From the NCBI RefSeq assembly GCF_004000785.1, contig NZ_BILX01000015.1, positions 1-64,000 on the forward strand: a stretch of DNA of 64,000 nucleotides, in the 5' to 3' direction. Below, one piece after another: positions 23,729 through 31,792 of this stretch. The notes under the pieces are model-generated. The model was not told the origin of the DNA. It was given only the letters and a program-made list of their open reading frames with translations, and did no database searches. Source of the DNA: Paenibacillus ehimensis NBRC 15659 (lineage in GTDB: Bacteria > Bacillota > Bacilli > Paenibacillales > NBRC-103111). Position numbers and translations under genes: made by a program. Numbering within the stretch: position 1 is the first letter of the stretch; the number at the start of each line of letters is the position of its first letter.

Positions 23729-24753
23729 TATTTCACCAGATCCGGATAAATCCCTTTGGCGATCTCCACGAGCCCGGCCGTAATGCGCGGCCCCGGACGG
23801 CTGATCAAATCTTTATCGACACCGGCCAGCTTGCCGGACCGGACCGCTTCGATTTTATCCCAGCCGCTGCGTTCGCGGATCAGCTGGTCCATCGGCTTTT
23901 TCGACTTGTCGTCAATGATACCGTTCGGGTAAATGATCACCTGGGGATTATCCGCGATAACCTTCTCTTCGCTGATTTGGACATAGCCCTTCTCGCCGCC
24001 GGCTACATTGATCCCGCCGGACAGCGTGATCAGTTCGTCGATAAATTCGCCTTTGCCGACCGTCCAGCCCGGGGAAAACTCGATAAACACCTTTTTCTTC
24101 TGCTCCGGCTTCAGATCCTTCACGGCATTCACGACCTTCTGACGCTCGGCTTTCATCGAATCAACGAGCTTTTGCGCTTGCTCCTGACGGTCGAAGATTT
24201 GTCCCATCATCAGCAGATTGTTCATCACGTCGTCCAACGTTTTCGGTTCGACCTTGAACATGTTGATTTTCAGCTCGCGCAGCTTGTCAACCACCTGCGG
24301 CTTCATCGACACCCCGGTCATGACCAGATCCGCATTGGTCCCGATCAGCGCTTCTTCATTCGGCTTGACGATGCTGCCCATCTTCGGCTTCGACTTCGCC
24401 TCCGCAGGGTAATCGCAGAAGTCCGATACGCCGACCACCTTGTCTCCGAGGCCCAGAGCGAAGAGCGCTTCCGTTTCGCTCGGCGAGGTGGATACGATTC
24501 GCTCCGGCGCCTTCTCGAACACGAACTCCTTGCCCGTAGCATCCTTCACCTTCAGAGGATAAGACGTTCGCTTGGCCGACGAAGCCGCTCCTTCCTGCTT
24601 CGTGCCGTCGGCCTTCGGCGGATTGGCAAGCTCTCCCTGTCCCGGCGTCTTCGCCGCGCTTCCGCAGCCTGTCAGCGATGCGGCCAACGCCAAGCTCAAG
24701 ATCGCAGCTAACCATGATTTGCGTAAAACCTTCGTTGTAAGTTTAGCTTTCAT
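23728..24753 (-). CDS. btuF: Corrinoid-binding lipoprotein of the ABC importer
   Basis: 341 residues from the ATG at 24753, which has AGAGGAGAT just upstream. The frame extends further to 24888, but that part would cross the riboswitch terminator. A lipoprotein signal ends at the lipobox LTGC with Cys30. An Ala/Gly/Lys-rich spacer is followed by a helical-backbone binding protein: VFEKAPERIVSTSPSETEALFALGLGDKVVGVSDFCDYP is typical of BtuF/FecB-type proteins. It captures cobalamin or cobinamide at the cell surface for BtuCD. Confidence 0.93.
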   Translation of the reverse strand: MKAKLTTKVLRKSWLAAILSLALAASLTGCGSAAKTPGQGELANPPKADGTKQEGAASSAKRTSYPLKVKDATGKEFVFEKAPERIVSTSPSETEALFALGLGDKVVGVSDFCDYPAEAKSKPKMGSIVKPNEEALIGTNADLVMTGVSMKPQVVDKLRELKINMFKVEPKTLDDVMNNLLMMGQIFDRQEQAQKLVDSMKAERQKVVNAVKDLKPEQKKKVFIEFSPGWTVGKGEFIDELITLSGGINVAGGEKGYVQISEEKVIADNPQVIIYPNGIIDDKSKKPMDQLIRERSGWDKIEAVRSGKLAGVDKDLISRPGPRITAGLVEIAKGIYPDLVK

Positions 24754-24801
24754 CTTCCAAATCTCCTCTGGATATAGGGTATATTTTTTGCGATGCCCAA
24801 A

Positions 24802-25130
24802 ACGAAAAAGCCCTTCACCCGGAAGCATTTCCGAGGCAAAGGGCACAGACGGACCGCCCGCCGCGATCCGCCCGTTCAAAGACGGCACACCGCCGGCCGG
24901 CTGCCCGATTCCGCTCCTTTTCCTCGAAGGATGCTTCGCTTGCCGTTCGGGCAGGTTTCCTGGCTTACAGGCTTCCTTCCGGAGCTCTCCGCCTTCCCGC
25001 TTTACATTAAAGCAGTGGCTTCCCGGAGAGCATTCGCCCGTTCACAGTGGCGGGACCGCGCCGGATTCGCACCGGCTTCCCTTTTAACTTGCAGGCTTCC
25101 ATCCGCCCGCAAGCACCCGAACCGCTATTC
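24802..25130 (-). promoter_or_regulatory. Cobalamin (AdoCbl) riboswitch with terminator expression platform
   Basis: Read on the minus strand. Conserved core at 25043-25080 includes GGAAGCCGGTGCGAATCC followed closely by CGGTCCCGCCACTGTG, and the B12 box AAGCCAGGAAACCTGCC lies at 24950-24966. These are the hallmark segments of cobalamin aptamers. Downstream, at 24802-24844, a GC-rich stem (GCCCTT and AAGGGC outer arms, CGGAA and TTCCG inner arms) is followed by TTTTT, which makes a terminator 50 bp before btuF. Coenzyme B12 binding should favour termination, shutting down import and assembly of the whole btuF-to-rluA operon when cobalamin is plentiful. The aptamer's outer limits are approximate. 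Confidence 0.95.
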
Positions 25131-25195
25131 AATTATTCGTCCGCAGCTAGCTTTCCAGCGAGCTTATACCGCCACGCCCAGCATCGCACGAACGT

Positions 25196-25714
25196 TTACT
25201 TTTGCGCAATGATTTTTAACACTTGCTTTGCCTTTTCCGCGTCCGGAGCATTCTCCGGAATGAACGCGAACAAATCCTTGCCGTTCAATTGAAGCTCCGT
25301 GAACCAAAGGGACTTTTCCATCGGGATGCCGTACAGATGCTTCTCCTTCTTGTCGCCCACGGGAATTTCCAGAACGCCTTCGGCAAAATCCTCCGGCTTC
25401 GCCACGTCGTCAAGCGACACGTACCCCCCCTGCTTCGCCATGCCCTTGAACTGCTCCGCAGGTATAATCAACACCCCGTGCCCTCCGGCGGCAATTTCGA
25501 CCATCATTTTCTCAAGCGAAAACAACGGCGACGTCACGACCTGAACGGTGGGCGTCTGTCCGATTTTGCTCTGCAGCGACGCTTGAAGCTTTTCCCCGAT
25601 TTCCGTCGGAATGCCGCTTTTCCCCATCAAAAACACCGTTACGTCCGCCTTCGGTCCTCCGCAGCCCGCGAGCACGAAGATCAGCAGCAAACCGAGAAGC
25701 CATCTCCTTCTCAT
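25196..25714 (-). CDS. Lipoprotein of unknown function
   Basis: 172 residues from the ATG at 25714. Basic MRRR, a hydrophobic stretch and the lipobox LAGC with Cys18 mark a lipoprotein signal. The mature part (ADVTVFLMGKSGIPTEIGEK..., later GHGVLIIPAEQFKGMAKQG) has the alternating pattern of a small periplasmic-binding-like alpha/beta domain, but I do not recognise the family. It ends about 65 nt before the riboswitch on the same strand, with no clear terminator, so read-through into the riboswitch is possible. A corrinoid-related role is only a guess from position. Confidence 0.8.
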   Translation of the reverse strand: MRRRWLLGLLLIFVLAGCGGPKADVTVFLMGKSGIPTEIGEKLQASLQSKIGQTPTVQVVTSPLFSLEKMMVEIAAGGHGVLIIPAEQFKGMAKQGGYVSLDDVAKPEDFAEGVLEIPVGDKKEKHLYGIPMEKSLWFTELQLNGKDLFAFIPENAPDAEKAKQVLKIIAQK

Positions 25715-25825
25715 CGTCCCTTTGTCTCCCCCTCTGACCGTACCGCCGGATTCCAGTCTCCGCGGCTCTCTATCCTTGTATCTTATCATGTCGGGGCTGC
25801 GCTTTCAAAGCTTTTTCGACAAAGC

Positions 25826-25856
25826 AAAAAGGGACCGTTCAACGCCGGTCCCCTTT
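25826..25856 (-). terminator. Intrinsic terminator of the Spo0E-like gene
   Basis: Minus-strand stem GGGACCG/CGGTCCC followed by TTTTTGC. The stop codon of the Spo0E-like gene falls inside the loop, so the coding sequence and terminator overlap. Confidence 0.85.
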
Positions 25857-26108
25857 AGGGCGATTCATATATTCATTGATTTTGATATCCAACTGCATGC
25901 TGATTTCGACAACTTCCGGGGATGTTAAGCTGTTCCCGTTCTGTACCAGCTGTTCCAGCTGACGCCGGAGCTTGTAGATGTCGTCTTCCAGCGAAACGGC
26001 GGACGAGGCCTGTTTTCTTTTCCCAAAAGTCCACTTGGCCTTGTGCTCGCTGTCGCGAATCCAGCCGACGTTCAGATATTGCCGAAGCTGATATTCCGGA
26101 AAAGCCAT
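25839..26108 (-). CDS. Spo0E-like aspartyl-phosphate phosphatase family protein
   Basis: 89 residues from the ATG at 26108, chosen for its GGGAGGG ribosome site. The C-terminal half, DDIYKLRRQLEQLVQNGNSLTSPEVVEISMQLDIKINEYMN, fits the two-helix Spo0E hairpin with the signature S-x-x-LD (SMQLD). Spo0E proteins dephosphorylate Spo0A~P and delay sporulation. The first ~35 residues (AFPEYQLRQYLNVGWIRDSEH) are an extension not found in the shortest family members and might carry a localisation or protein-binding role. Transcribed alone with its own terminator. Confidence 0.78.
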   Translation of the reverse strand: MAFPEYQLRQYLNVGWIRDSEHKAKWTFGKRKQASSAVSLEDDIYKLRRQLEQLVQNGNSLTSPEVVEISMQLDIKINEYMNRPKGDRR

Positions 26109-26243
26109 CCCCCATCCCTCCCACCGGGTCGTCGTCATCAGACCTAAGCTGACAAGTTTCTATAGTAAGTCATAAGATATGAACTATCATACCTATAAGA
26201 TACCAGTTTTTGGGGGATTTGAAAATGATTTATTTTGACGAAA

Positions 26244-27437
26244 TTACAACTTTTTTATGAAATTTCCAATCCTGTCGATGGCTTCGGTCAATTGATTGAC
26301 CGATGTCGCATACGAGCAGCGGATAAAGCCCTCTCCGCCCAGGCCGAATACGTGCCCGGGCACCGCTGCGACCTTGGCCTCAAACAGCAGCCGTTGGGCA
26401 AATTCTTCCGACGTAAGTCCCGTGGACTGGATGGAAGGGAAAGCGTAGAACGCTCCCTGAGGCTCATGGCAAGGAAGGCCGATCTCCCGGAAGCCATGAA
26501 CGACCAAACGTCTCCGCTGGTTGTAGGACTCGACCATCTTGTCCTTCTCCTCCATCCCGTTGGTGAGCGCTTCGAGCGCAGCCACCTGCGCCATGGACGG
26601 AGCGCACATCACGGTATACTGATGGATTTTCAGCATGGCCGAAATGAGATCCTGATGCCCGCAAGCATACCCCATCCGCCATCCGGTCATGGCGAACGCC
26701 TTGGAGAAGCCGCTCACGAGAATCGTGCGGTCCCGCATGCCCGGCATCGACGCGAAGCTGACATGCTTTTGCTCATAGGTCAATTCGGCGTAGATTTCGT
26801 CGGAAATGACGATCAGATCGTTCACTTCCACAATTTTCGCGATCGGCAGCCAGTCCTCGTACGTCATGATGCCGCCGGTCGGATTGCTCGGATAGCACAA
26901 AATGAGCACTTTCGAGCGGGGTGTAATGACCGCTTTCAGCGCTTCCGGCTTCAGCTTGAACTGGTCCTTGGCGAACGTTTCGATCCCGACGGGAACGCCG
27001 CCGCTAATCCGCGCGATCGGACTGTAGGAAATATAGGTCGGCTCCGGAATCAGAATTTCGTCTCCCGGGGCGATCAGCGCACGCAGCGCAAGATCGATGG
27101 CCTCGCTGCCTCCGACCGTTACCATCACTTCGTCCGACGGCTCGTAGAGCAGCCGGAACGATTCGTACAAGTATTCCGCGATCGCCTCGCGCAGCTCGGG
27201 CAGCCCGGCGTTAGGCGTATATTTCGTATTGCCGCGCTCCAACGAATAAACGCACGATTCCCGGACATGCCAAGGCGTGTGAAAATCAGGCTCTCCGACG
27301 CCAAGAGAAATAATATCTTTGCTCCCGCTTACCAAGTCAAAAAACTTGCGAATCCCCGAAGGCGGAATTTCCTGCACGAGCGGCGCCAAATACCCGCGCA
27401 TCGACTTGACCTGCTGTACCTGTTTTGACTCAATCAT
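26244..27437 (-). CDS. Class I/II PLP-dependent aminotransferase (PatA/alanine-type)
   Basis: 397 residues. Landmarks: ISLGVGEPDFHTPWHV, GNTKYTPNAGLPELR, CYPSNPTGG, the PLP lysine in SGFSKAFAMTGWRMGYACG, and the last RCSYA arginine. The sequence fits the Bacillales aminotransferases that sit beside an Lrp/AsnC regulator, as here (15-nt gap). The substrate is probably a small amino acid, but cannot be fixed from the sequence. Expression is likely governed by the upstream regulator. Confidence 0.9.
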   Translation of the reverse strand: MIESKQVQQVKSMRGYLAPLVQEIPPSGIRKFFDLVSGSKDIISLGVGEPDFHTPWHVRESCVYSLERGNTKYTPNAGLPELREAIAEYLYESFRLLYEPSDEVMVTVGGSEAIDLALRALIAPGDEILIPEPTYISYSPIARISGGVPVGIETFAKDQFKLKPEALKAVITPRSKVLILCYPSNPTGGIMTYEDWLPIAKIVEVNDLIVISDEIYAELTYEQKHVSFASMPGMRDRTILVSGFSKAFAMTGWRMGYACGHQDLISAMLKIHQYTVMCAPSMAQVAALEALTNGMEEKDKMVESYNQRRRLVVHGFREIGLPCHEPQGAFYAFPSIQSTGLTSEEFAQRLLFEAKVAAVPGHVFGLGGEGFIRCSYATSVNQLTEAIDRIGNFIKKL

Positions 27438-27452
27438 GCTTTTCAGCGTCCT

Positions 27453-27944
27453 TTACGGCGAGATTAAAAGACGGCGGTCATCCTCATGGTCTTCAAAGAC
27501 GATTCCGTCTTGCTTGTATTTTTTAAGAATAAAATGCGTTTTGGTCGAAAGCACCCGGTCGATCGGAGACAGCTTGTTGGAGACGAACGACGCCACTTCC
27601 TTCAGCGTCTTCCCTTCGATTTCCACCAGCAGATCGTAGGCCCCCGACATCAAATAAACCGATTTGACTTCCGGATATAAGTAAATGCGCTCGGCAATCG
27701 CATCGAAGCCCCGGCCTCGTTCCGGCGTAATCTGCACTTCGATCAGGGCGGTGACCTTCTCGTTGTCCACCTTGGCCCAGTTGACGACCGTCGCATATTT
27801 GACGATCACGTTCGCTTCCTCCAGCTCGCGGATGGCTTCCGCCACTTCGGCTTCGGACGCCCCCAGCATAGTCGCAATCAGAGCCGGCGTGCGTCTTGCG
27901 TCTTCCTTCAGCAGCTCGATGATTTTCATTTTGAATTGTTCCAA
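27453..27944 (-). CDS. Lrp/AsnC-family transcriptional regulator
   Basis: 163 residues from the TTG at 27944, which has AGGAGG nine bases upstream; the nearby TTG at 27950 is too close to that site. An N-terminal winged helix (KIIELLKEDARRTPALIATMLGASEAEVAEAIREL) is followed by the RAM ligand domain, with SVYLMSGAYDLLVEIEGKTLKEVASFV. It lies 15 nt upstream of the aminotransferase, so it is likely the local regulator responding to an amino acid. Confidence 0.9.
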   Translation of the reverse strand: MEQFKMKIIELLKEDARRTPALIATMLGASEAEVAEAIRELEEANVIVKYATVVNWAKVDNEKVTALIEVQITPERGRGFDAIAERIYLYPEVKSVYLMSGAYDLLVEIEGKTLKEVASFVSNKLSPIDRVLSTKTHFILKKYKQDGIVFEDHEDDRRLLISP

Positions 27945-28135
27945 TGACAACGCCCTCCTACTAGTTTTACGAAGCAAACGGCCTCACCCGGCGAATCCAC
28001 CGTGAGCCGGGAAGCCTGCGGGGTCGCAGCCTCGCAACGAGTGCCGGAACCGATGGCTTATTACTTCATATTACACCCGTCAGCCACGCTTTGGCAAAGT
28101 AAAATTATGCGGGCCCGCACTTCCGCGGCCACAGC

Positions 28136-28162
28136 AAAAAAACCTCCGAACGCTCGGAGGTT
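28136..28162 (-). terminator. Intrinsic terminator downstream of the GNAT-like gene
   Basis: Minus-strand arms AACCTCCGA and TCGGAGGTT around a short loop, followed by seven Ts, 25 nt after the stop codon. Confidence 0.88.
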
Positions 28163-28187
28163 GATAACGGCTTATGACAAGCCCGCA

Positions 28188-28490
28188 TCAGCAATGGCAG
28201 TGACTCGGTACCGGGGAAACGGCCAGCAGCTTGCGCATGTAGGCTTCGATTTCCCGAAGTTCATAGCCGGGCTTAATTTTGCATTCAAACGCTTGCTGTC
28301 CGATGCCGTCGCTTACCAGCCGCCCGAGGCCGACCAGCACGCCTTGATCGTAGGCCGCGATGACAGGGCCCCCGTCGCATAAAGCTTCGTAAGCCAGCGG
28401 CCGGCGTTCGCCGGTCCGTTCGGACACGGAGTCGATCAACTGCTGAAACTGCGCTTCGCCCGGAAGCTCGTTATGCAGCGCGATTTTCAT
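28188..28490 (-). CDS. Short GNAT-like protein, possibly truncated
   Basis: 100 residues from the ATG at 28490 (GAGAGGG upstream). The central VIAAYDQGVLVGLGRLVSDG matches the beta-strand pair of GNAT acetyltransferases (ayd-g-lVG-gRl-sDG). The next part, ECKIKPGYELREIEAYMRKLL, follows the layout of the acetyl-CoA-binding turn but lacks the R/Q-x-x-G-x-G/A loop, and the last third of a normal ~140-residue GNAT is missing. It ends in SHCHC. It may be a remnant or a non-catalytic relative. A good ribosome site and its own terminator suggest it is still expressed. Confidence 0.65.
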   Translation of the reverse strand: MKIALHNELPGEAQFQQLIDSVSERTGERRPLAYEALCDGGPVIAAYDQGVLVGLGRLVSDGIGQQAFECKIKPGYELREIEAYMRKLLAVSPVPSHCHC

Positions 28491-28595
28491 CCTTGGTTCC
28501 CTCTCTTCCATACTGCTTTTCGGTGTCGAGATTGATCTCTATTGATTATTATACATTTAATTGCATATTTATTCAACAAGCCTGACAGAGTTTCC

Positions 28596-28631
28596 AAAAA
28601 TAAAATAAGCTTGCCCTTATCGGACAAGCCT
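28596..28631 (-). terminator. Intrinsic terminator after cysK
   Basis: Minus-strand stem AGGCTTGTCC with GGGCAAGCTT, then ATTTTATTTTT, about 16 nt after the cysteine synthase stop codon. Confidence 0.75.
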
Positions 28632-28646
28632 GTCTTCCCTAACGGA

Positions 28647-29576
28647 TCAAAAAATTCCCATGCTCAAGTAACGCTCTCCGGTATCCGGGGCAATGCACAG
28701 CACGCGCTTTCCGCGGCCGAGCTTTCGGGCGATTTGCAGCCCCGTCCATACGGACGCGCCGGCGGACGGCCCGACCAGAATGCCTTCGAGACGCGCCAAG
28801 TCCCGCGTCGTTTGCAGCGCATCCTCGTCGGATACCTGAACGATTTCGTCGTAGACGCCGGTGTTCAAAATTTTCGGCACGAAGCCGGGGCTGGTGCCTA
28901 CGAGCTTGTGCGGCCCCGGCTCGCCGCCCGACAGCACCGGAGAGCCTTGAGGCTCGACGACGTAGATTTGCACTCCCGGAAGCTTCTCGCGAAGCACTTC
29001 GCCCGTGCCTGTAATTGTGCCGCCCGTGCCGGCCGTCGCGACGAAGGCATCCAGCCGCCCTTCCATCTGCTCGATGATCTCCAGCGCCGTGGTCGTCCGG
29101 TGGATGTCCGGATTCGCCTTATTCTCAAACTGCTGCGGGATGAAGCTGTTCGGAATTTGCGCCTGCAGCTCCACCGCCTTGCGGATCGCTCCGGGCATCC
29201 GCTGCTCCGCGGGCGTTAAGACAACCTCCGCCCCGTACGCTTTCAGCAGATTGATCCGTTCTTTCGTCATATTGTCCGGCATGATCAGAATCGCCTTATA
29301 GCCCTTGGCCGCGGCGTTCATCGCCAAGCCGATCCCGGTATTGCCGCTGGTCGGCTCGATAATCGTCGCGCCCGGGCCGATCAGGCCGCCCTTCTCCGCC
29401 TGCGCGATCAGATTGAACGCCGCGCGGTCCTTGACGCTTCCGCTCGGGTTGAAATATTCCAGCTTCACATACAACTCCGCGTCGTTTTCCTGAACGAGCC
29501 TGCGGATGCGCACGGCCGGCGTATCGCCGATCAGCTCCGTAATGCTGTTCACCATTTTTCCCGTCGTACCCTTCAT
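28647..29576 (-). CDS. cysK: Cysteine synthase (O-acetylserine sulfhydrylase)
   Basis: 309 residues. ITELIGDTPAVRI at the N-terminus, the PLP lysine in PSGSVKDRAAFN, the substrate loop EPTSGNTGIGLA, the phosphate-binding GTGGTITGTG and the C-terminal GPSAGASVW are the full CysK/CysM signature. It makes cysteine from O-acetylserine and sulfide. The ATG at 29576 is used; one at 29555 is a possible alternative. The same frame stays open far upstream, but that part is an antisense reading of the neighbouring MFS gene. It follows the MFS gene on the same strand after about 70 nt. Confidence 0.92.
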   Translation of the reverse strand: MKGTTGKMVNSITELIGDTPAVRIRRLVQENDAELYVKLEYFNPSGSVKDRAAFNLIAQAEKGGLIGPGATIIEPTSGNTGIGLAMNAAAKGYKAILIMPDNMTKERINLLKAYGAEVVLTPAEQRMPGAIRKAVELQAQIPNSFIPQQFENKANPDIHRTTTALEIIEQMEGRLDAFVATAGTGGTITGTGEVLREKLPGVQIYVVEPQGSPVLSGGEPGPHKLVGTSPGFVPKILNTGVYDEIVQVSDEDALQTTRDLARLEGILVGPSAGASVWTGLQIARKLGRGKRVLCIAPDTGERYLSMGIF

Positions 29577-29647
29577 GCTGCCTGCCGCTCCCTTCCCTAT
29601 CCCTCTTATTTTATCGGGAAGGTATGGTTTTAGCAAGCTGACAGAGG

Positions 29648-30958
29648 TCACGCCATTTCCGCTTTGCGCATCCAATACCAGACGGCGAGCGGCGAGCTGC
29701 CGATGCCGAGCAGCAGCCAGTTCATGGCGGCAGGCGACTGGGTAAACGAAACGACGGCAATAAACAAGGCAGTGCCGAGCAATCTGCCCGAATTCAGCGC
29801 CAGCTCCCGCATGACGATGTATTCCTCCCGCTTCTTCACGCTCTCCTCTTCCCGCCCGATCAGATCGAAGACGATGGAGGTCATGGGAATGCCGTACAGC
29901 GGGTAAAAGACAGCCGCGCCCACCCCGAACAGCAGCAGCGTGACGAAGTTGACTTTCCAAAAAAACGGCAAAATGACAAGCACCAGCATCACCGCGCCAA
30001 GCAGCATCGCCTTCCCCCGAAACCGGGGCTTCAGCAGCCTGCCCGCGACCAAAAAACTGAGCAGCGCCACTGCGGAAGTGACGAGCGAGAAATTGCCCAG
30101 CGACATCTCGCTCCCGGTATGAACATATACAAGCAGGCCGATCATGAAGCCGAATACGCCTTCCCGGACGCCCTGCGCCATGAGCGCGAGCCCGACCTTG
30201 CGCCAAGCCGTATCCTGATATCTCAAGCACCGCCAGGCGAGAAACCATTCGTACGTCCCGGACGTTTTGCGCTTTTTCAGGAAAAAGCTGAAAATAACCC
30301 CGACCAGAAAAACAACCAGCGACAAGGTAAAAATGAGCCGGTAGCCCGCAGCCGCTTGCAGCCGGACGATCAAATAACCTGAAATCCAAGGCGCGATCAT
30401 CCCGGCGCCCGATCCGAGCAGGCCCGCCCATCCGTTAAACCGATCGCGGTCGTCCGGGCCCGTGACCTCGAAGTAAACGACGTTGAACGCAAGCCAGAAC
30501 AAGCCCGATGACAAGCCCTGTACCGCGCCGAGCAGCACGAAATAGTCTGCCGCCCTCCCCCCGAACCAAAGCACCAGCATATAAAAGATAGCCGCAACCG
30601 CGACCCCCGTGCGCAAGCAGTTCATTTTGTTATGCTCTTTGACCCATTTGCCAGCAATCCAGAACGTGAGCGCCATCGTCAAATGATGAATGAGCGTAAA
30701 CCATCCGATGACCGTAAAATCATGCTTCGCTTTCCATAGATACACGTTGACGAACGTGCCGGACAGGGCGTTGGCTACGGCAAACAAGCCGTTCACCGTC
30801 AGCAGAAGGCGGGATTGCCCCGACAACGGGCGGCCCTTTTCCTTCTTCCGCTTCCCGCCGGCCGGGCCGGTCTGCTCTACTTCCCGCCATCTGTGCTCCC
30901 CCGCACGATCCTTGCCTCGCACCCAATCGTGCGGAAAATGTTTAGCTCCGGAATGCAT
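29648..30958 (-). CDS. Major facilitator superfamily transporter
   Basis: 436 residues from the ATG at 30958 (AAGGTGAG upstream). A ~45-residue basic, hydrophilic N-terminus precedes about twelve hydrophobic helices with a central break at FFLKKRKTSGTYEWFLAW. The GPDDRDRFNGWAGLLGSGAGMIAP segment between helices 4 and 5 resembles the YqgE/YttB-like MFS group of Bacillales. The substrate is not predictable. It lies upstream of cysK on the same strand. Confidence 0.88.
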   Translation of the reverse strand: MHSGAKHFPHDWVRGKDRAGEHRWREVEQTGPAGGKRKKEKGRPLSGQSRLLLTVNGLFAVANALSGTFVNVYLWKAKHDFTVIGWFTLIHHLTMALTFWIAGKWVKEHNKMNCLRTGVAVAAIFYMLVLWFGGRAADYFVLLGAVQGLSSGLFWLAFNVVYFEVTGPDDRDRFNGWAGLLGSGAGMIAPWISGYLIVRLQAAAGYRLIFTLSLVVFLVGVIFSFFLKKRKTSGTYEWFLAWRCLRYQDTAWRKVGLALMAQGVREGVFGFMIGLLVYVHTGSEMSLGNFSLVTSAVALLSFLVAGRLLKPRFRGKAMLLGAVMLVLVILPFFWKVNFVTLLLFGVGAAVFYPLYGIPMTSIVFDLIGREEESVKKREEYIVMRELALNSGRLLGTALFIAVVSFTQSPAAMNWLLLGIGSSPLAVWYWMRKAEMA

Positions 30959-31026
30959 GCTCTCACCTTGTATCCGTAATGTCTTAGTTAAGCTTCCCTG
31001 TTCGGCGGAAATCATGAATCAAGGCC

Positions 31027-31077
31027 AAAAAAAGGAACCCGACAGCCGGCAAATGCCTGCTCCGAATTCCTTTTTTT
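31027..31077 (-). terminator. Intrinsic terminator after the zinc-ribbon gene
   Basis: A long imperfect hairpin with AAAGGAA and TTCC arms flanking a GACAGCCGGC/GCCTGCTC inner stem, with seven As and seven Ts at the ends. It directly follows the zinc-ribbon protein stop on the minus strand and could also act on the plus strand. Confidence 0.8.
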
Positions 31078-31084
31078 GCAGATC

Positions 31085-31585
31085 TTATTTTTTAGCTCCA
31101 TACTCCCGAAGCTGTTCGACCAACGCGAGCCGGTCCGTTTCCGCCAGCTGGCGCTCGACTTTGAAGCAGGACGGGCACAAGTAGACCTGAACGCCGAATG
31201 AAGATTCCAGCAGCGGCTTGCCAAGCGCCGGGTGCACGAACGGAACGAAGCCCTCCGAAGCAGGTTCAGTGCCGGCCAGCAGCATAAAGCTGTGGCAGGA
31301 AGAGCATTCCGGCGCTTCCTCTTGACCGTCCAGCAGCTGCTGAGCCCCTTCCCCGTAGTCGTCTGCCAGCTGCAGCTCCTCGTCCGACAGCTCCAGCTCG
31401 TCATCCAGTTCTTCCTCATCGTCATATTGAATGCCCGAGTCGGAACGCTCCACCTGTAAATTAATGCTCCGGTAATCGCCCAGCTCATTGAAGCAGTGCG
31501 GACACTCCTCTTCCGGGCCGATTTCCGGGTCCCATACGATCTCCGTATGGCACCACGGACATACCTGTTTTTCTGATTGCGACAA
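31085..31585 (-). CDS. Double zinc-ribbon protein with acidic linker
   Basis: 166 residues from a TTG start with AAGGGGG eight bases upstream. Four CxxC knuckles form two probable zinc sites: Cys9/Cys12 with Cys28/Cys31 (CPWC and CPHC), and Cys94/Cys97 with Cys137/Cys140 (CSSC and CPSC). They are joined by a strongly acidic stretch (about residues 55-80). I do not recognise a named family. Such proteins often bind nucleic acid or act as metal-binding adaptors. It stands alone between the MFS gene and a small ORF. Confidence 0.82.
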   Translation of the reverse strand: MSQSEKQVCPWCHTEIVWDPEIGPEEECPHCFNELGDYRSINLQVERSDSGIQYDDEEELDDELELSDEELQLADDYGEGAQQLLDGQEEAPECSSCHSFMLLAGTEPASEGFVPFVHPALGKPLLESSFGVQVYLCPSCFKVERQLAETDRLALVEQLREYGAKK

Positions 31586-31639
31586 TGCGTCATCCCCCTT
31601 AGCGGCGGCGGGTGAAGGTCCCTGCTTTACTCCTTCACG

Positions 31640-31723
31640 CTATGCAAATTTAATAAAATAGTAAACGCCCGCGCCCAAAAAAACAAGCGCAAGCGCAAAT
31701 AAGGTGCCCCATAAATACTTCAC
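31640..31723 (-). CDS. Candidate 27-residue single-helix membrane peptide
   Basis: A GTG start at 31723 lies ten bases after AGGAGG. The peptide begins MKYLWG, has one hydrophobic helix over about residues 5-23 (LFALALVFLGAGVYYF) and ends IKFA. It fills the 207-bp gap between the DUF350 gene and the zinc-ribbon gene. Small membrane peptides of this shape are common in Bacillales, but the length makes the call uncertain. Confidence 0.45.
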   Translation of the reverse strand: MKYLWGTLFALALVFLGAGVYYFIKFA

Positions 31724-31792
31724 AAGGACTCTTCCTCCTCCGGTCTTGAAGAACGATCCGATTTGGCCGGCCCGCATCGCCGGTCCCCGGCA

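Noticed and set aside
29577-30431. Long N-terminal extension in the cysteine synthase frame
   Set aside because: It is an alternative-frame reading of the MFS transporter gene on the same strand. CysK proteins begin near ITELIGDTP, which fits the start at 29576.
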